Positions 20,919 to 26,922 of a DNA stretch of 26,922 bases are shown here, one piece after another; within the stretch, counting starts at the first letter, position 1, and every line of letters starts with the position of its first letter. The stretch is from positions 1 to 26,922 of the forward strand of contig JAERMP010000003.1 in assembly GCA_016844515.1 (NCBI GenBank), written 5' to 3'. The translations under genes were made by a program, and so were the position numbers. The DNA is from Thermoleophilia bacterium (lineage in GTDB: Bacteria > Actinomycetota > Thermoleophilia > Gaiellales > Gaiellaceae). The notes below the pieces were generated by a model that had not been told where the DNA came from, made no database searches, and saw only the letters and a list, made by a program, of their open reading frames with translations.

Positions 20919-21715
20919 CGCCGCACCTCGAGCCTCGCGAGCAGTCGCTCGTTCGTCGCCAAGAGTACGACGAGCCCGAGCCCTGCGAGCAGGAACGCCC
21001 ACGGCAGGTCGCCGAGGATGCTTTCCCCTGGCGCCCGCACGGCCTCGGCCTCGTTCGGCTCGGGGAGCAACGCGGCGCTTCCGAGCAGCTGCTCGACGAG
21101 GGCGCGCTTTTCCTCGCTCGGGAAGAGCGGGACGATCCGGATCTCGAATCCGTCCCGGCGGAGGTCGGCCAACACCTTGACCAAACGCTGCACTTCGTCC
21201 GGGATGATCTCGAGGTCGCTGAGAAGGACGATGGTGCCCCGCGAGCCCTCCCGGTCGAGCGCGTCACGGGCGGCGGTGAGCCCGACGGAGATCCGGGTAC
21301 CCGCTCGGAACTCGTCCCAGGGGTTCGGAGGCGCGAGAGCTGTCGTAACCGGCTTGAAGAACCGCAAGAGCGGTTGGAGCTCGCGCCCCGAGGATCCGGG
21401 CGGAAGGAGCTCGTAGGCCGTGTCGGAGAAGACGATGAGACCGGCGCGCTCGTCCGTCTTCACGAGCTTGCGCACCGTGGCTTCGAACCCGCCCTCGAAG
21501 ACGCTCGCCGAGAGGTCGAGAACGACCATCCCGCTCGAGCCCGAGGCCACGAGCGGCGCATGGCGGACGTCATACCGCCGGGCGACGAGCACCGCGACCG
21601 CAAGCGTCGCGCAGAGCGCAAGCGCGAGCGCCCCGCGCAGGATCGCGGTGCGCTTCGCCGGTTGGCGGAGTCGGCCGACCTCGCCGGTCGGGATCGCTCG
21701 ACGCTCAGTCGTCAC
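20915..21715 (-). CDS. VWA-domain membrane protein (first of two)
   Basis: A 266-residue protein with an N-terminal span (about 24-45), a VWA domain with MIDAS DLSAS (67-71) and a LLSDLE segment, and a C-terminal span just before the end (LPWAFLLAGLGLVVLLATNE). It is the partner of the second VWA protein two genes downstream. GTG 21715 is chosen. It begins TTERRAIPTG, overlaps the upstream lipoprotein stop by 11 bases, and precedes the span. The frame is open to 21886, but that part lies over the lipoprotein gene. The third metal-site loop is less clear than in the second VWA protein. Confidence 0.82.
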   Translation of the reverse strand: MTTERRAIPTGEVGRLRQPAKRTAILRGALALALCATLAVAVLVARRYDVRHAPLVASGSSGMVVLDLSASVFEGGFEATVRKLVKTDERAGLIVFSDTAYELLPPGSSGRELQPLLRFFKPVTTALAPPNPWDEFRAGTRISVGLTAARDALDREGSRGTIVLLSDLEIIPDEVQRLVKVLADLRRDGFEIRIVPLFPSEEKRALVEQLLGSAALLPEPNEAEAVRAPGESILGDLPWAFLLAGLGLVVLLATNERLLARLEVRR

Positions 21716-22655
21716 CGTCGTTCTCCCGGACTGCGCGCAAGAGCTCCGCCATCTCGTCCGGCGAGGGCGGCACCCGCGACCAAGCCTGCTCTCGCGCTCG
21801 GTCTGCGAGCTCGCCGCGTTCTGCCTGAAGCTCGAACGCGAGCGCCTCGAGCGCCCCGCGTCGCTCTCCGGCATCTGAGCGCCCACGCGCCCATTCGACG
21901 AGGGCGAGCGCGCGCTCGAGCGGTGTGGGCTCCGGCGCGGCCTCCTGGTCCCGCCCCGGCCGCCTGCGCCGGTAGCGAACGAGGAGCCCCGCAGGGAGGA
22001 CCAGCAAAGCGAGTGCTCCCCCCAGGAGGCCCGCGCCGAGCAGGGCAGGGGGGGCGCGAAACGAGGGCTCGGAGACCGGCGTTACGTTCGACTCGAACGG
22101 GAATCCCAACCCGACGACGCTCGAGTCGCTCCAGTTGATTCGGGAGAGCGAGCGAAGCGGCGGCCACGTGATGCGCCCGAGCACCTTCGGCTCGAGACCG
22201 GCATCGTCGTCGTACAGCACCTTTGTCGCCGGAAACCGGTACGTGCGTTTTTCGTCGCGCTGCTGCCCGGAGAGGAGCGCGGGCAGGCCGGGCACCTGTG
22301 AGACCGTGATCTCCCCCTCGAACGTGCGCGGGATGCAGTCGGCGCCGAGGCAGCGGAGCTTGAGCTCGTAGCGAAGGTGCGTGAACCTGCCGACATCGCG
22401 GCGCGCCACGGAGGCCTCGCCGATTAGCTGGTACGGCTTGAAAGGCGCGTCGAGGCGGATGTTTCTGGGATCGATCCGGCCGCGGTCGACCACTACGTCG
22501 ATCCGCGCGACGACCGGCTCGGCGAAGAGGTGGACCGACGGTTTCAGCGACCCCTTGACGGCCGATGCCTTGCCTTCGGGGAGCGCGGGAGCCGTGTCGC
22601 TTCCCCCACATCCCGCCAGGAGAAGCGCGCCGAGTGCGAGGACGTGCCGTCTCAT
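21705..22655 (-). CDS. Lipoprotein with one membrane span, BatD-like position
   Basis: The 316-residue product has a lipoprotein signal (MRRHVLALGALLLAGCGG) with lipobox LLAGC, so Cys16 is the expected lipid site. An extracellular beta-rich region follows, with RIDVVVDRGRIDPRNIRLD, a pair of cysteines at 102 and 107 that could form a disulfide, and PFKPYQLIGEASV. Then come a span (about 204-226), RYRRRR, and a cytoplasmic helical tail (LERALALVEWARGR onward). The layout resembles BatD or DUF4381-type proteins of MoxR operons. ATG 22655 overlaps the DUF58 stop by four bases (ATGA). Confidence 0.72.
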   Translation of the reverse strand: MRRHVLALGALLLAGCGGSDTAPALPEGKASAVKGSLKPSVHLFAEPVVARIDVVVDRGRIDPRNIRLDAPFKPYQLIGEASVARRDVGRFTHLRYELKLRCLGADCIPRTFEGEITVSQVPGLPALLSGQQRDEKRTYRFPATKVLYDDDAGLEPKVLGRITWPPLRSLSRINWSDSSVVGLGFPFESNVTPVSEPSFRAPPALLGAGLLGGALALLVLPAGLLVRYRRRRPGRDQEAAPEPTPLERALALVEWARGRSDAGERRGALEALAFELQAERGELADRAREQAWSRVPPSPDEMAELLRAVRENDGDD

Positions 22656-23551
22656 GCTCGCCCTCGCGTGAAGAGCCGCTGGTCCGCCCAGCCTAGGAAC
22701 GAGGAGACGACGTCGCGCCACTCGTGCGAGGACACGACGACCGGATCCAGGTCGAGTGCTCGCAGGTCGTCCAGGAGCTTGCGCCAGCGCCCCTCGTTCG
22801 AGGCGCGGAGGTCTTCCACCTCGCGCGCGGTAAGCATTGCGAGCGAAACCTCAGGGTCATGGGGACCGACGAACGGCACGACCAGGCCGCTCACGTCGGG
22901 GAAGCTCTGCTCCCAGAGCGGATCCTGGACGATGACCGGGACGATCTCGAAGCGCCGCTCGAGGGCATCGAGCCACACGTCCCGTGCCGGCGCTACGAGA
23001 AAATCCGAGACCATGAAGACGAACGTCCCGCCCGGGAGGTCTCGCTTGTGCTCGACCAGGTGTCGCAGACCCCGCGTCAGCGTGTCCTCGGGCGCTTCGA
23101 AGCCGCGTTCGAGCTCAGGACTGCCAAATCCGCGCTCGCTCCTCGGCGGGTGCCAGTACGCCTCTCCGCCACCCTCGTCGAAGTAACCCAAGAGGCCTCG
23201 CGCCGCCGCCGCGCTCGACCCGATCAAAGTCACCGCGTTCCGGATCGCCTCCGGCTTGCGCAGCCATGGCCACCCTTCGGGGAAGACGGACATCGACGGG
23301 CGCCGATCGCAGAGGACGACGACGCGCGGAGCCTCCTCCGCCTGGTGCTCGCGGACGACGAACTCCTCCGTCCCGCGTGCGAGCGAGAGGCGCGCCGACG
23401 CGTACCAGTCGATCTTGTCGACGTCGTCGCCGGGCTGGTACGGGCGGGAGCCAGCGACGTCGGAGCCGAGACCGCGACGGAGGCTGTGCAGGCCTCCGAA
23501 CGGGAGGCCGAGCACCCGCCGCCGCGGGATCAGCGGGAACGTGGCCGTCAC
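22652..23551 (-). CDS. DUF58 family protein
   Basis: A 299-residue DUF58 protein. The signature GSDVAGSRPYQPGDDVDKID with WYASARL follows at about 30-55, and a degenerate VWA-like domain (VVVLCDRRPSMSVF) comes after it. Unlike many DUF58 proteins it has no N-terminal membrane spans, so it is probably cytoplasmic and soluble. DUF58 genes follow moxR in almost all such operons and their products are thought to be MoxR partners. GTG 23551 overlaps the moxR stop by four bases (GTGA). Confidence 0.88.
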   Translation of the reverse strand: MTATFPLIPRRRVLGLPFGGLHSLRRGLGSDVAGSRPYQPGDDVDKIDWYASARLSLARGTEEFVVREHQAEEAPRVVVLCDRRPSMSVFPEGWPWLRKPEAIRNAVTLIGSSAAAARGLLGYFDEGGGEAYWHPPRSERGFGSPELERGFEAPEDTLTRGLRHLVEHKRDLPGGTFVFMVSDFLVAPARDVWLDALERRFEIVPVIVQDPLWEQSFPDVSGLVVPFVGPHDPEVSLAMLTAREVEDLRASNEGRWRKLLDDLRALDLDPVVVSSHEWRDVVSSFLGWADQRLFTRGRA

Positions 23552-24534
23552 AGCGCGGCTGCGAGTGCCGCCTCGGCTTCGAGCTCTGCGCCGGGGCGCG
23601 GCGCGAGCGCGAGGCAGTGTTCCTGGAACCGCTGCGCCGCTGCCTCCCAGCCGATCTCGCGCGCCGTCGCCACGAAGCTCGGCGTGAAGACGATCCGATG
23701 CATGACGACTGCGAGGAACAGGCGCTCCACGTCGACCGGCGTCACGTATTCTCGTCCCTCGAGCAGTGCCCAGGCACGTGCCGCGCGCTCGAGGGCCAGG
23801 CTGCCGCGAACCGATGCGCCGATCGGCCTGATCACCCAGCGACGAAGCACCGGGTCGATGTAGACGTCGTGGACTGCGGACCGAAGTGCCTCGACGTCTA
23901 CCACGGACAGAACCGGTCGCAGATTCCGAAGGGGATGGACGCGAAGCTGCTCTTCGACGATTGCCACCTCGTCGTCCTCCCCTGGGTAGCCGAGCGCCGT
24001 TCGCAGGAAGAAGCGGTCGAGCTGCGCCTCCGGGAGCGGGAACGTGCCCTCCTGCTCGATCGGGTTCTCGGTCGCGAGCACGAGGAATGGATCAGGCAGC
24101 GCCCGGGTAACGCCGTCGATCGTGACCTGCTGCTCGGCCATGGCTTCGAGTAGTGCCGATTGGGTCTTCGGCATCGCGCGGTTGATCTCGTCGACGAGGA
24201 GGACGTTGGCGAACACAGGCCCCGGGCGGAACTCGAAGTCGCGCTCCCGCTGGTTGAACACGGAGAGACCGGTGACGTCTGTCGGCTGAAGGTCGGGCGT
24301 GCACTGGATGCGCGCGAAGGACGCTCCGTCGAGGCTCCCCGCGATCGCCCGGGCGAGGATGGTCTTTGCCGTGCCCGGCACGTCCTCGAGCAGCACATGC
24401 CCGCCGCACACGAGCGCCGCGAGGACGAGCGTGATCTCCTCCGTCTTTCCGCGTACCACGGTCTCGACGTTGGCGAGGAGCCGCGACCCCGCCTCCGTTG
24501 CCCGTGTCAGACCGCTGTCCCCGTTCGCCTCCAT
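23548..24534 (-). CDS. MoxR-type AAA+ ATPase
   Basis: A 328-residue AAA+ chaperone-like ATPase. Walker A is DVPGTAKT (51-58), Walker B is VLLVDEINRA (111-120), the sensor region is ATENPIEQEGTFPLPEAQLDR (read in two parts, ATENPIEQ and PLPEAQLDRF), and there is a C-terminal lid. MoxR ATPases act with VWA proteins to remodel or activate client complexes. ATG 24534 is preferred, and GTG 24537 directly before it is possible. GGGAGA lies close upstream. It follows the second paralogous secreted protein by ten bases, linking the Bat genes to the ECF sigma part of the operon. Confidence 0.92.
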   Translation of the reverse strand: MEANGDSGLTRATEAGSRLLANVETVVRGKTEEITLVLAALVCGGHVLLEDVPGTAKTILARAIAGSLDGASFARIQCTPDLQPTDVTGLSVFNQRERDFEFRPGPVFANVLLVDEINRAMPKTQSALLEAMAEQQVTIDGVTRALPDPFLVLATENPIEQEGTFPLPEAQLDRFFLRTALGYPGEDDEVAIVEEQLRVHPLRNLRPVLSVVDVEALRSAVHDVYIDPVLRRWVIRPIGASVRGSLALERAARAWALLEGREYVTPVDVERLFLAVVMHRIVFTPSFVATAREIGWEAAAQRFQEHCLALAPRPGAELEAEAALAAAL

Positions 24535-24544
24535 CACTCTCCCA

Positions 24545-25219
24545 TCAGTCGGGAACACAGCTCCGGGAGGCGAAGAGGCGCGCCTTACCCGACTCGAATA
24601 CCTCGGCGTAGGCAAGCGGCCTTCCGGACTGGGTGCGAACAGCGAGCTGAGCCTCCCGGATGACCGCGGCAGTAGCAGTGGTTAGCCACTTCTGCCCGAA
24701 GAGGCGCTGGACTCGAAGCGTCGTGGCCGTGCGGAAGACGGCGCGGATCCTGACGATGATCCCGCTCCGTGTAGTGCACTCGTACGCGTCGGAACCTACG
24801 TGCGCGCCCCCGCGAAGCTGACTCGCGGGCCCTCCAGAGAGGTCCTTCGCCGACAGCGCTGTGCGAGCCGTCGTCGGCTCGCACAACTGGGGGTTGATCG
24901 AGAGCCACCGGGTTTGGGCAGTTGCACCCGGATCGGGGAGGGGCGGTGGAGCGCCCGCGGACACACCGCCGAGGCCACCGTCGCGCGTCCCAATGCCCGC
25001 GCCCGCAAGCCACTTCCACCGCGGGCGATTCTCCGGGTCCCGGAAACCCGACACGGCGGACACCTCGATGACCCGAGCACCGGCCCAGAGACGAACCGAG
25101 CAGCTGAAGCTCAGATCGATGATCCGCGATGCGACCGGCTGCGCCGGAGCAGCGGGCTGGACGAAGAGCGCGACAGCCGCGACGCCGCTTACCACCAGTA
25201 CGATGAGATTCCTCACCAT
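24545..25219 (-). CDS. Secreted protein, second of two tandem paralogues
   Basis: The 224-residue product has a signal peptide or anchor (MVRNLIVLVVSGVAAVALFV, then QPAAPAQPVAS). The mature domain contains SRIIDLSFSCS, LCEPTTARTALSAKDL, IIVRIRAVF, EAQLAVRTQSGRPLAYAEV and SGKARLFASRSCVPD. Four cysteines (near 40, in LCEP, in YECT, and near the end) could form disulfides. Several of these blocks align with the preceding gene, so the two are tandem duplicates. Function is unknown. The start is at GTGATG, where GTG 25222 overlaps the upstream stop. ATG 25219 is used. The frame is continuous with the anti-sigma-like gene far upstream, which is an accident of high GC or a sign of frameshift. Confidence 0.7.
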   Translation of the reverse strand: MVRNLIVLVVSGVAAVALFVQPAAPAQPVASRIIDLSFSCSVRLWAGARVIEVSAVSGFRDPENRPRWKWLAGAGIGTRDGGLGGVSAGAPPPLPDPGATAQTRWLSINPQLCEPTTARTALSAKDLSGGPASQLRGGAHVGSDAYECTTRSGIIVRIRAVFRTATTLRVQRLFGQKWLTTATAAVIREAQLAVRTQSGRPLAYAEVFESGKARLFASRSCVPD

Positions 25220-25791
25220 CACTCCGGTGCGCAACCTCGAGCGGTGAAGAGCCGCGCCTTTCCGGACGCGGCAACATCCGCGTAAACGAGCTGCCTTCCG
25301 CCTTGGATTCGGACTGCAAGCTGCGCTGTCCTCACGGCAACCTGCGTTCTCAGGAAACCACGGGCATGTTGCAATCTCGCCGAGGACTCGAGCGTCGCTC
25401 GAATCCTCACCAGGACGCGAGATGGAGCCGAGCAGTCGACAACTTCGCCAAACGGCCCCGCCACCCCACCGCGGAGCCCTCTTGCGGTGAGAGGGATGCG
25501 TGCCGTGGTCTTCGTGCAACCCGTGGTCCTCAGCGCCAGTGTTCCGGAGCTGCGCACAGGCGAGGCCCCCCATCCCGAGTCGAGCGTTGTCGATGAAGAG
25601 GGCTTTCCCGCGGTGATCCACGCCAGGGAGTTGTCGAGCAACTCCGGGGTGTTCCTGACTCCCGCCGAACCTCCGGTGCTGACAGCCGCGAACGGGAGCT
25701 GCCTCCATCCCGTCGCGCTCTCTCGAATGCCTGAGTAGACCCTTGCCTCTACTCCGTAGATGCCGCCGAGTACGGCGGTCGAGCACAGCAC
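25219..25791 (-). CDS. First tandem paralogue, lacking its own signal peptide (possibly fused to upstream gene)
   Basis: From GTG 25791 the frame gives 190 residues. Blocks IDRTVLCST (beginning six codons before the GTG), VLVRIRATL, TAQLAVRIQGGRQLVYADV and SGKARLFTARGCAPE match the downstream paralogue. The frame carries sense sequence upstream of the GTG (back to about 25832: SLAITRQCAVIDRTVLC) with no start codon, so GTG 25791 cuts into the domain and leaves no proper export signal. The simplest reading is that it is the C-terminal domain of the anti-sigma-like protein, separated by one +1 frameshift, or a gene that has lost its start. The stop overlaps the next start. Confidence 0.55.
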   Translation of the reverse strand: MLCSTAVLGGIYGVEARVYSGIRESATGWRQLPFAAVSTGGSAGVRNTPELLDNSLAWITAGKPSSSTTLDSGWGASPVRSSGTLALRTTGCTKTTARIPLTARGLRGGVAGPFGEVVDCSAPSRVLVRIRATLESSARLQHARGFLRTQVAVRTAQLAVRIQGGRQLVYADVAASGKARLFTARGCAPE

Positions 25792-25831
25792 CGTTCGATC
25801 GATGACGGCACACTGCCTCGTGATCGCGAGG

Positions 25832-26536
25832 CTTGGTAGAAGCCACGACCAACCCGTCGAGCTGACGCTGGGCTTCGGCCAGGAGACGCGAGCTCGGCGT
25901 CGGAGTCCCGAAGTAGAACGTGAGATCGACGTTGTAGTTGCCGATCCGCGCCCGCAGCTGGTAGTTAGCGAGGGGCTGATCCGGCCGAACCTGCGCGCCC
26001 CACTGAACGTACGGAACGGCGTTCCGGAGCCGAAGCGGCAGTTCGGCCTCCTCGTAGTCGGGGAAGAGACCGGCGAAGTGCGGCTGGTCGTTCACCTTCG
26101 TCATGACCCCGACGATGACCGCGCCGCGAGGCGGCAACGTGAGCAGCGTCGAGTACGGCAGGCCGGACGGGTCTACGAGGCCGTCGACGACGTCGTCCTG
26201 AGCGAAGGGGACGTTGGCCGCGACCGCGACGACCGGCTGTCCCTCAACCGCCGTCGGGGGCGACTGGAGCGAGAACCATCCCGGCTCGGGAAGGAAGCCG
26301 AGACCCGAGGGTTCACGGGCCGCGGTGCCGCTCGGCGCCACGAGCGTGCCGAGGCTCACGCCAAGGGCCACGGCAGCAACGAGCGTGGCCCCGAGCAGCG
26401 CAACGACCCGCGCACGCGGCCGGCGGCGGCGAATCGCCGCCAAGGCTCTCATGCGGGCGCGCTCGGTTGCGTCCTCGTCAGGGCCGGGAAGTGCCTCTCG
26501 CGCCTCTCGCAACAGGCGTTCGAGCTCAGACGACAC
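25832..26536 (-). CDS. Anti-sigma-like membrane protein, no in-frame stop at its natural end
   Basis: GTG 26536 overlaps the ECF sigma stop by 11 bases. The product has a cytoplasmic N-terminus of about 43 residues (SSELERLLREAREALPGPD, then basic RRRRPRAR), one span (44-67, VVALLGATLVAAVALGVSLG), and an extracellular domain (GWFSLQSPPT, LTLPPRGAVIVGVM, RIGNYNVDLTFYFG) ending near QRQLDGLVVAST at residue 234. By position it is the likely anti-sigma factor, although the HxxxCxxC zinc anti-sigma motif is absent. No stop occurs in this frame until 24545. The part after about 25832 is antisense in sense-quality, being the wrong frame of the next gene. The end given is where credible coding ends, not a stop codon. 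Confidence 0.65.
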
Positions 26537-26921
26537 GGTCTTCCTCCAACGCCTCTCGCAGCTCCACCTTCGCACGCGCGAGGCGCGATGCCACCGTGCC
26601 GAGCGGGAGTCCGAGCACTCCCGCGATCTCCTCGAGCGGCAGGTCGAGCCAGTAGTGGAGCACGACCACGATCCTCTTCCCCGCTCCAAGCGCCGCAACC
26701 GCGTCCGCGATCACCCACCGGCGAACGTCGTCCTCGGCTGAGTCCCCGAGCGCCCAGGCGTGGAAGGTCGTCTCCTCGTCGTGGAGCACCTCGACCCGCC
26801 GGCCGCGCCGGAGGTGGTCGACGGCGCGATTGATCGCGATCCGTTTCAGCCAGGGCGCAAACGGCCGAGTCTCGTCGAACCGATCGAGCGCGGCGAACGC
26901 TTTCTCTACGGCCTCCTGAGC
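26526..26921 (-). CDS. ECF sigma factor (N-terminus beyond window)
   Basis: The minus-strand frame enters from the window end and gives 131 residues. Region 2 C-terminal part is FDETRPFAPWLKRIAINRAV and DHLRRGRR. After an acidic linker, region 4 is VVVLHYWLDLPLEEIAGVLG with the helix-turn-helix GLPLGTVASRLARAKVELREAL. This is the typical ECF (group 4) layout without region 3. The start codon and region 2.1 lie outside. It heads the operon with the anti-sigma-like gene, the tandem paralogues and the MoxR/Bat genes, so it may control that operon. Confidence 0.9.
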   Translation of the reverse strand, partial: AQEAVEKAFAALDRFDETRPFAPWLKRIAINRAVDHLRRGRRVEVLHDEETTFHAWALGDSAEDDVRRWVIADAVAALGAGKRIVVVLHYWLDLPLEEIAGVLGLPLGTVASRLARAKVELREALEEDRVV

Positions 26922-26922
26922 A

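Noticed and set aside
19506..23863. Long plus-strand frames opposite the Bat operon
   Set aside because: All lie antisense to genes with recognised domains and have skewed Arg/Glu/Pro composition.
24545..26536. One 663-residue protein in a single open frame
   Set aside because: The frame is open, but its middle third (about 25830-25220) is low-complexity and Arg/His-rich, while another frame there shows blocks conserved with the downstream paralogue. The long frame is an artefact of high GC or of a frameshift.

Overview
The window reads as a gene-dense, high-GC chromosomal segment of an actinobacterium. I infer the class Thermoleophilia (Gaiellales/Solirubrobacterales). The support is GTG-rich starts, four-base stop/start overlaps, a MurT-GatD pair, a GarA-like FHA gene next to an FtsR-like MerR gene, an RsiG-like small protein, and -10-like hexamers lying only 6-10 bases before many start codons. 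I see no rRNA, CRISPR array, phage or complete transposon. The gene content is mostly housekeeping and regulatory.

Left part (1-10.3 kb). The 5' tip of a dapE-like gene (minus) diverges from hflX-dut-nudix (plus). MurT-gatD (lipid II amidation, minus) diverges from a gene made only of homing-endonuclease-associated repeats. A stand-alone class II glutamine amidotransferase diverges from one RpoD-like sigma factor, which converges on a second RpoD-like sigma factor. Then come a zinc-ribbon membrane protein with a long structured leader and uppP (undecaprenyl-diphosphatase).

Middle part (10.3-19.3 kb). The 314-base gap 10298-10611 is not empty. It holds a promoter, a candidate 112-nt structured RNA closed by its own 5'/3' stem and ending in a run of seven T, and then a 58-nt REP-type hairpin just before a small membrane protein gene. 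A tightly overlapped minus-strand operon follows: RsiG-like protein, GarA/OdhI-like FHA protein, FtsR-like MerR regulator, adenine phosphoribosyltransferase. A palindrome covers the -35 of its promoter. Beyond it lie pgsA, a second REP-like repeat, a compact hutF homologue, a thioredoxin with a helical tail, a secreted GH99-like hydrolase, an AIF-type flavoprotein reductase, a polytopic membrane protein, a 29-residue membrane peptide and tRNA-Pro(GGG) with a terminator.

Right part (19.3-26.9 kb). One minus-strand operon reads ECF sigma factor (cut by the window end), an anti-sigma-like membrane protein, two tandem paralogous Cys-containing proteins, MoxR ATPase, DUF58, a BatD-like lipoprotein, a VWA protein, a TPR-like protein and a second VWA protein. 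Junctions overlap or are only a few bases apart. This is a MoxR/Bat system headed by its own ECF sigma factor. At one junction the anti-sigma-like gene has no stop and the next gene no convincing start, which suggests a +1 frameshift or a fusion.

The most original items are the candidate RNA at 10415-10526, the RsiG/GarA/FtsR-like signalling operon with its operator-like palindrome, the ECF-Bat operon with its tandem paralogues and frame problem, and the apparent prevalence of leaderless promoters. Coordinates and motifs come from reading the sequence. Family names rest on motif recognition, not on database searches.
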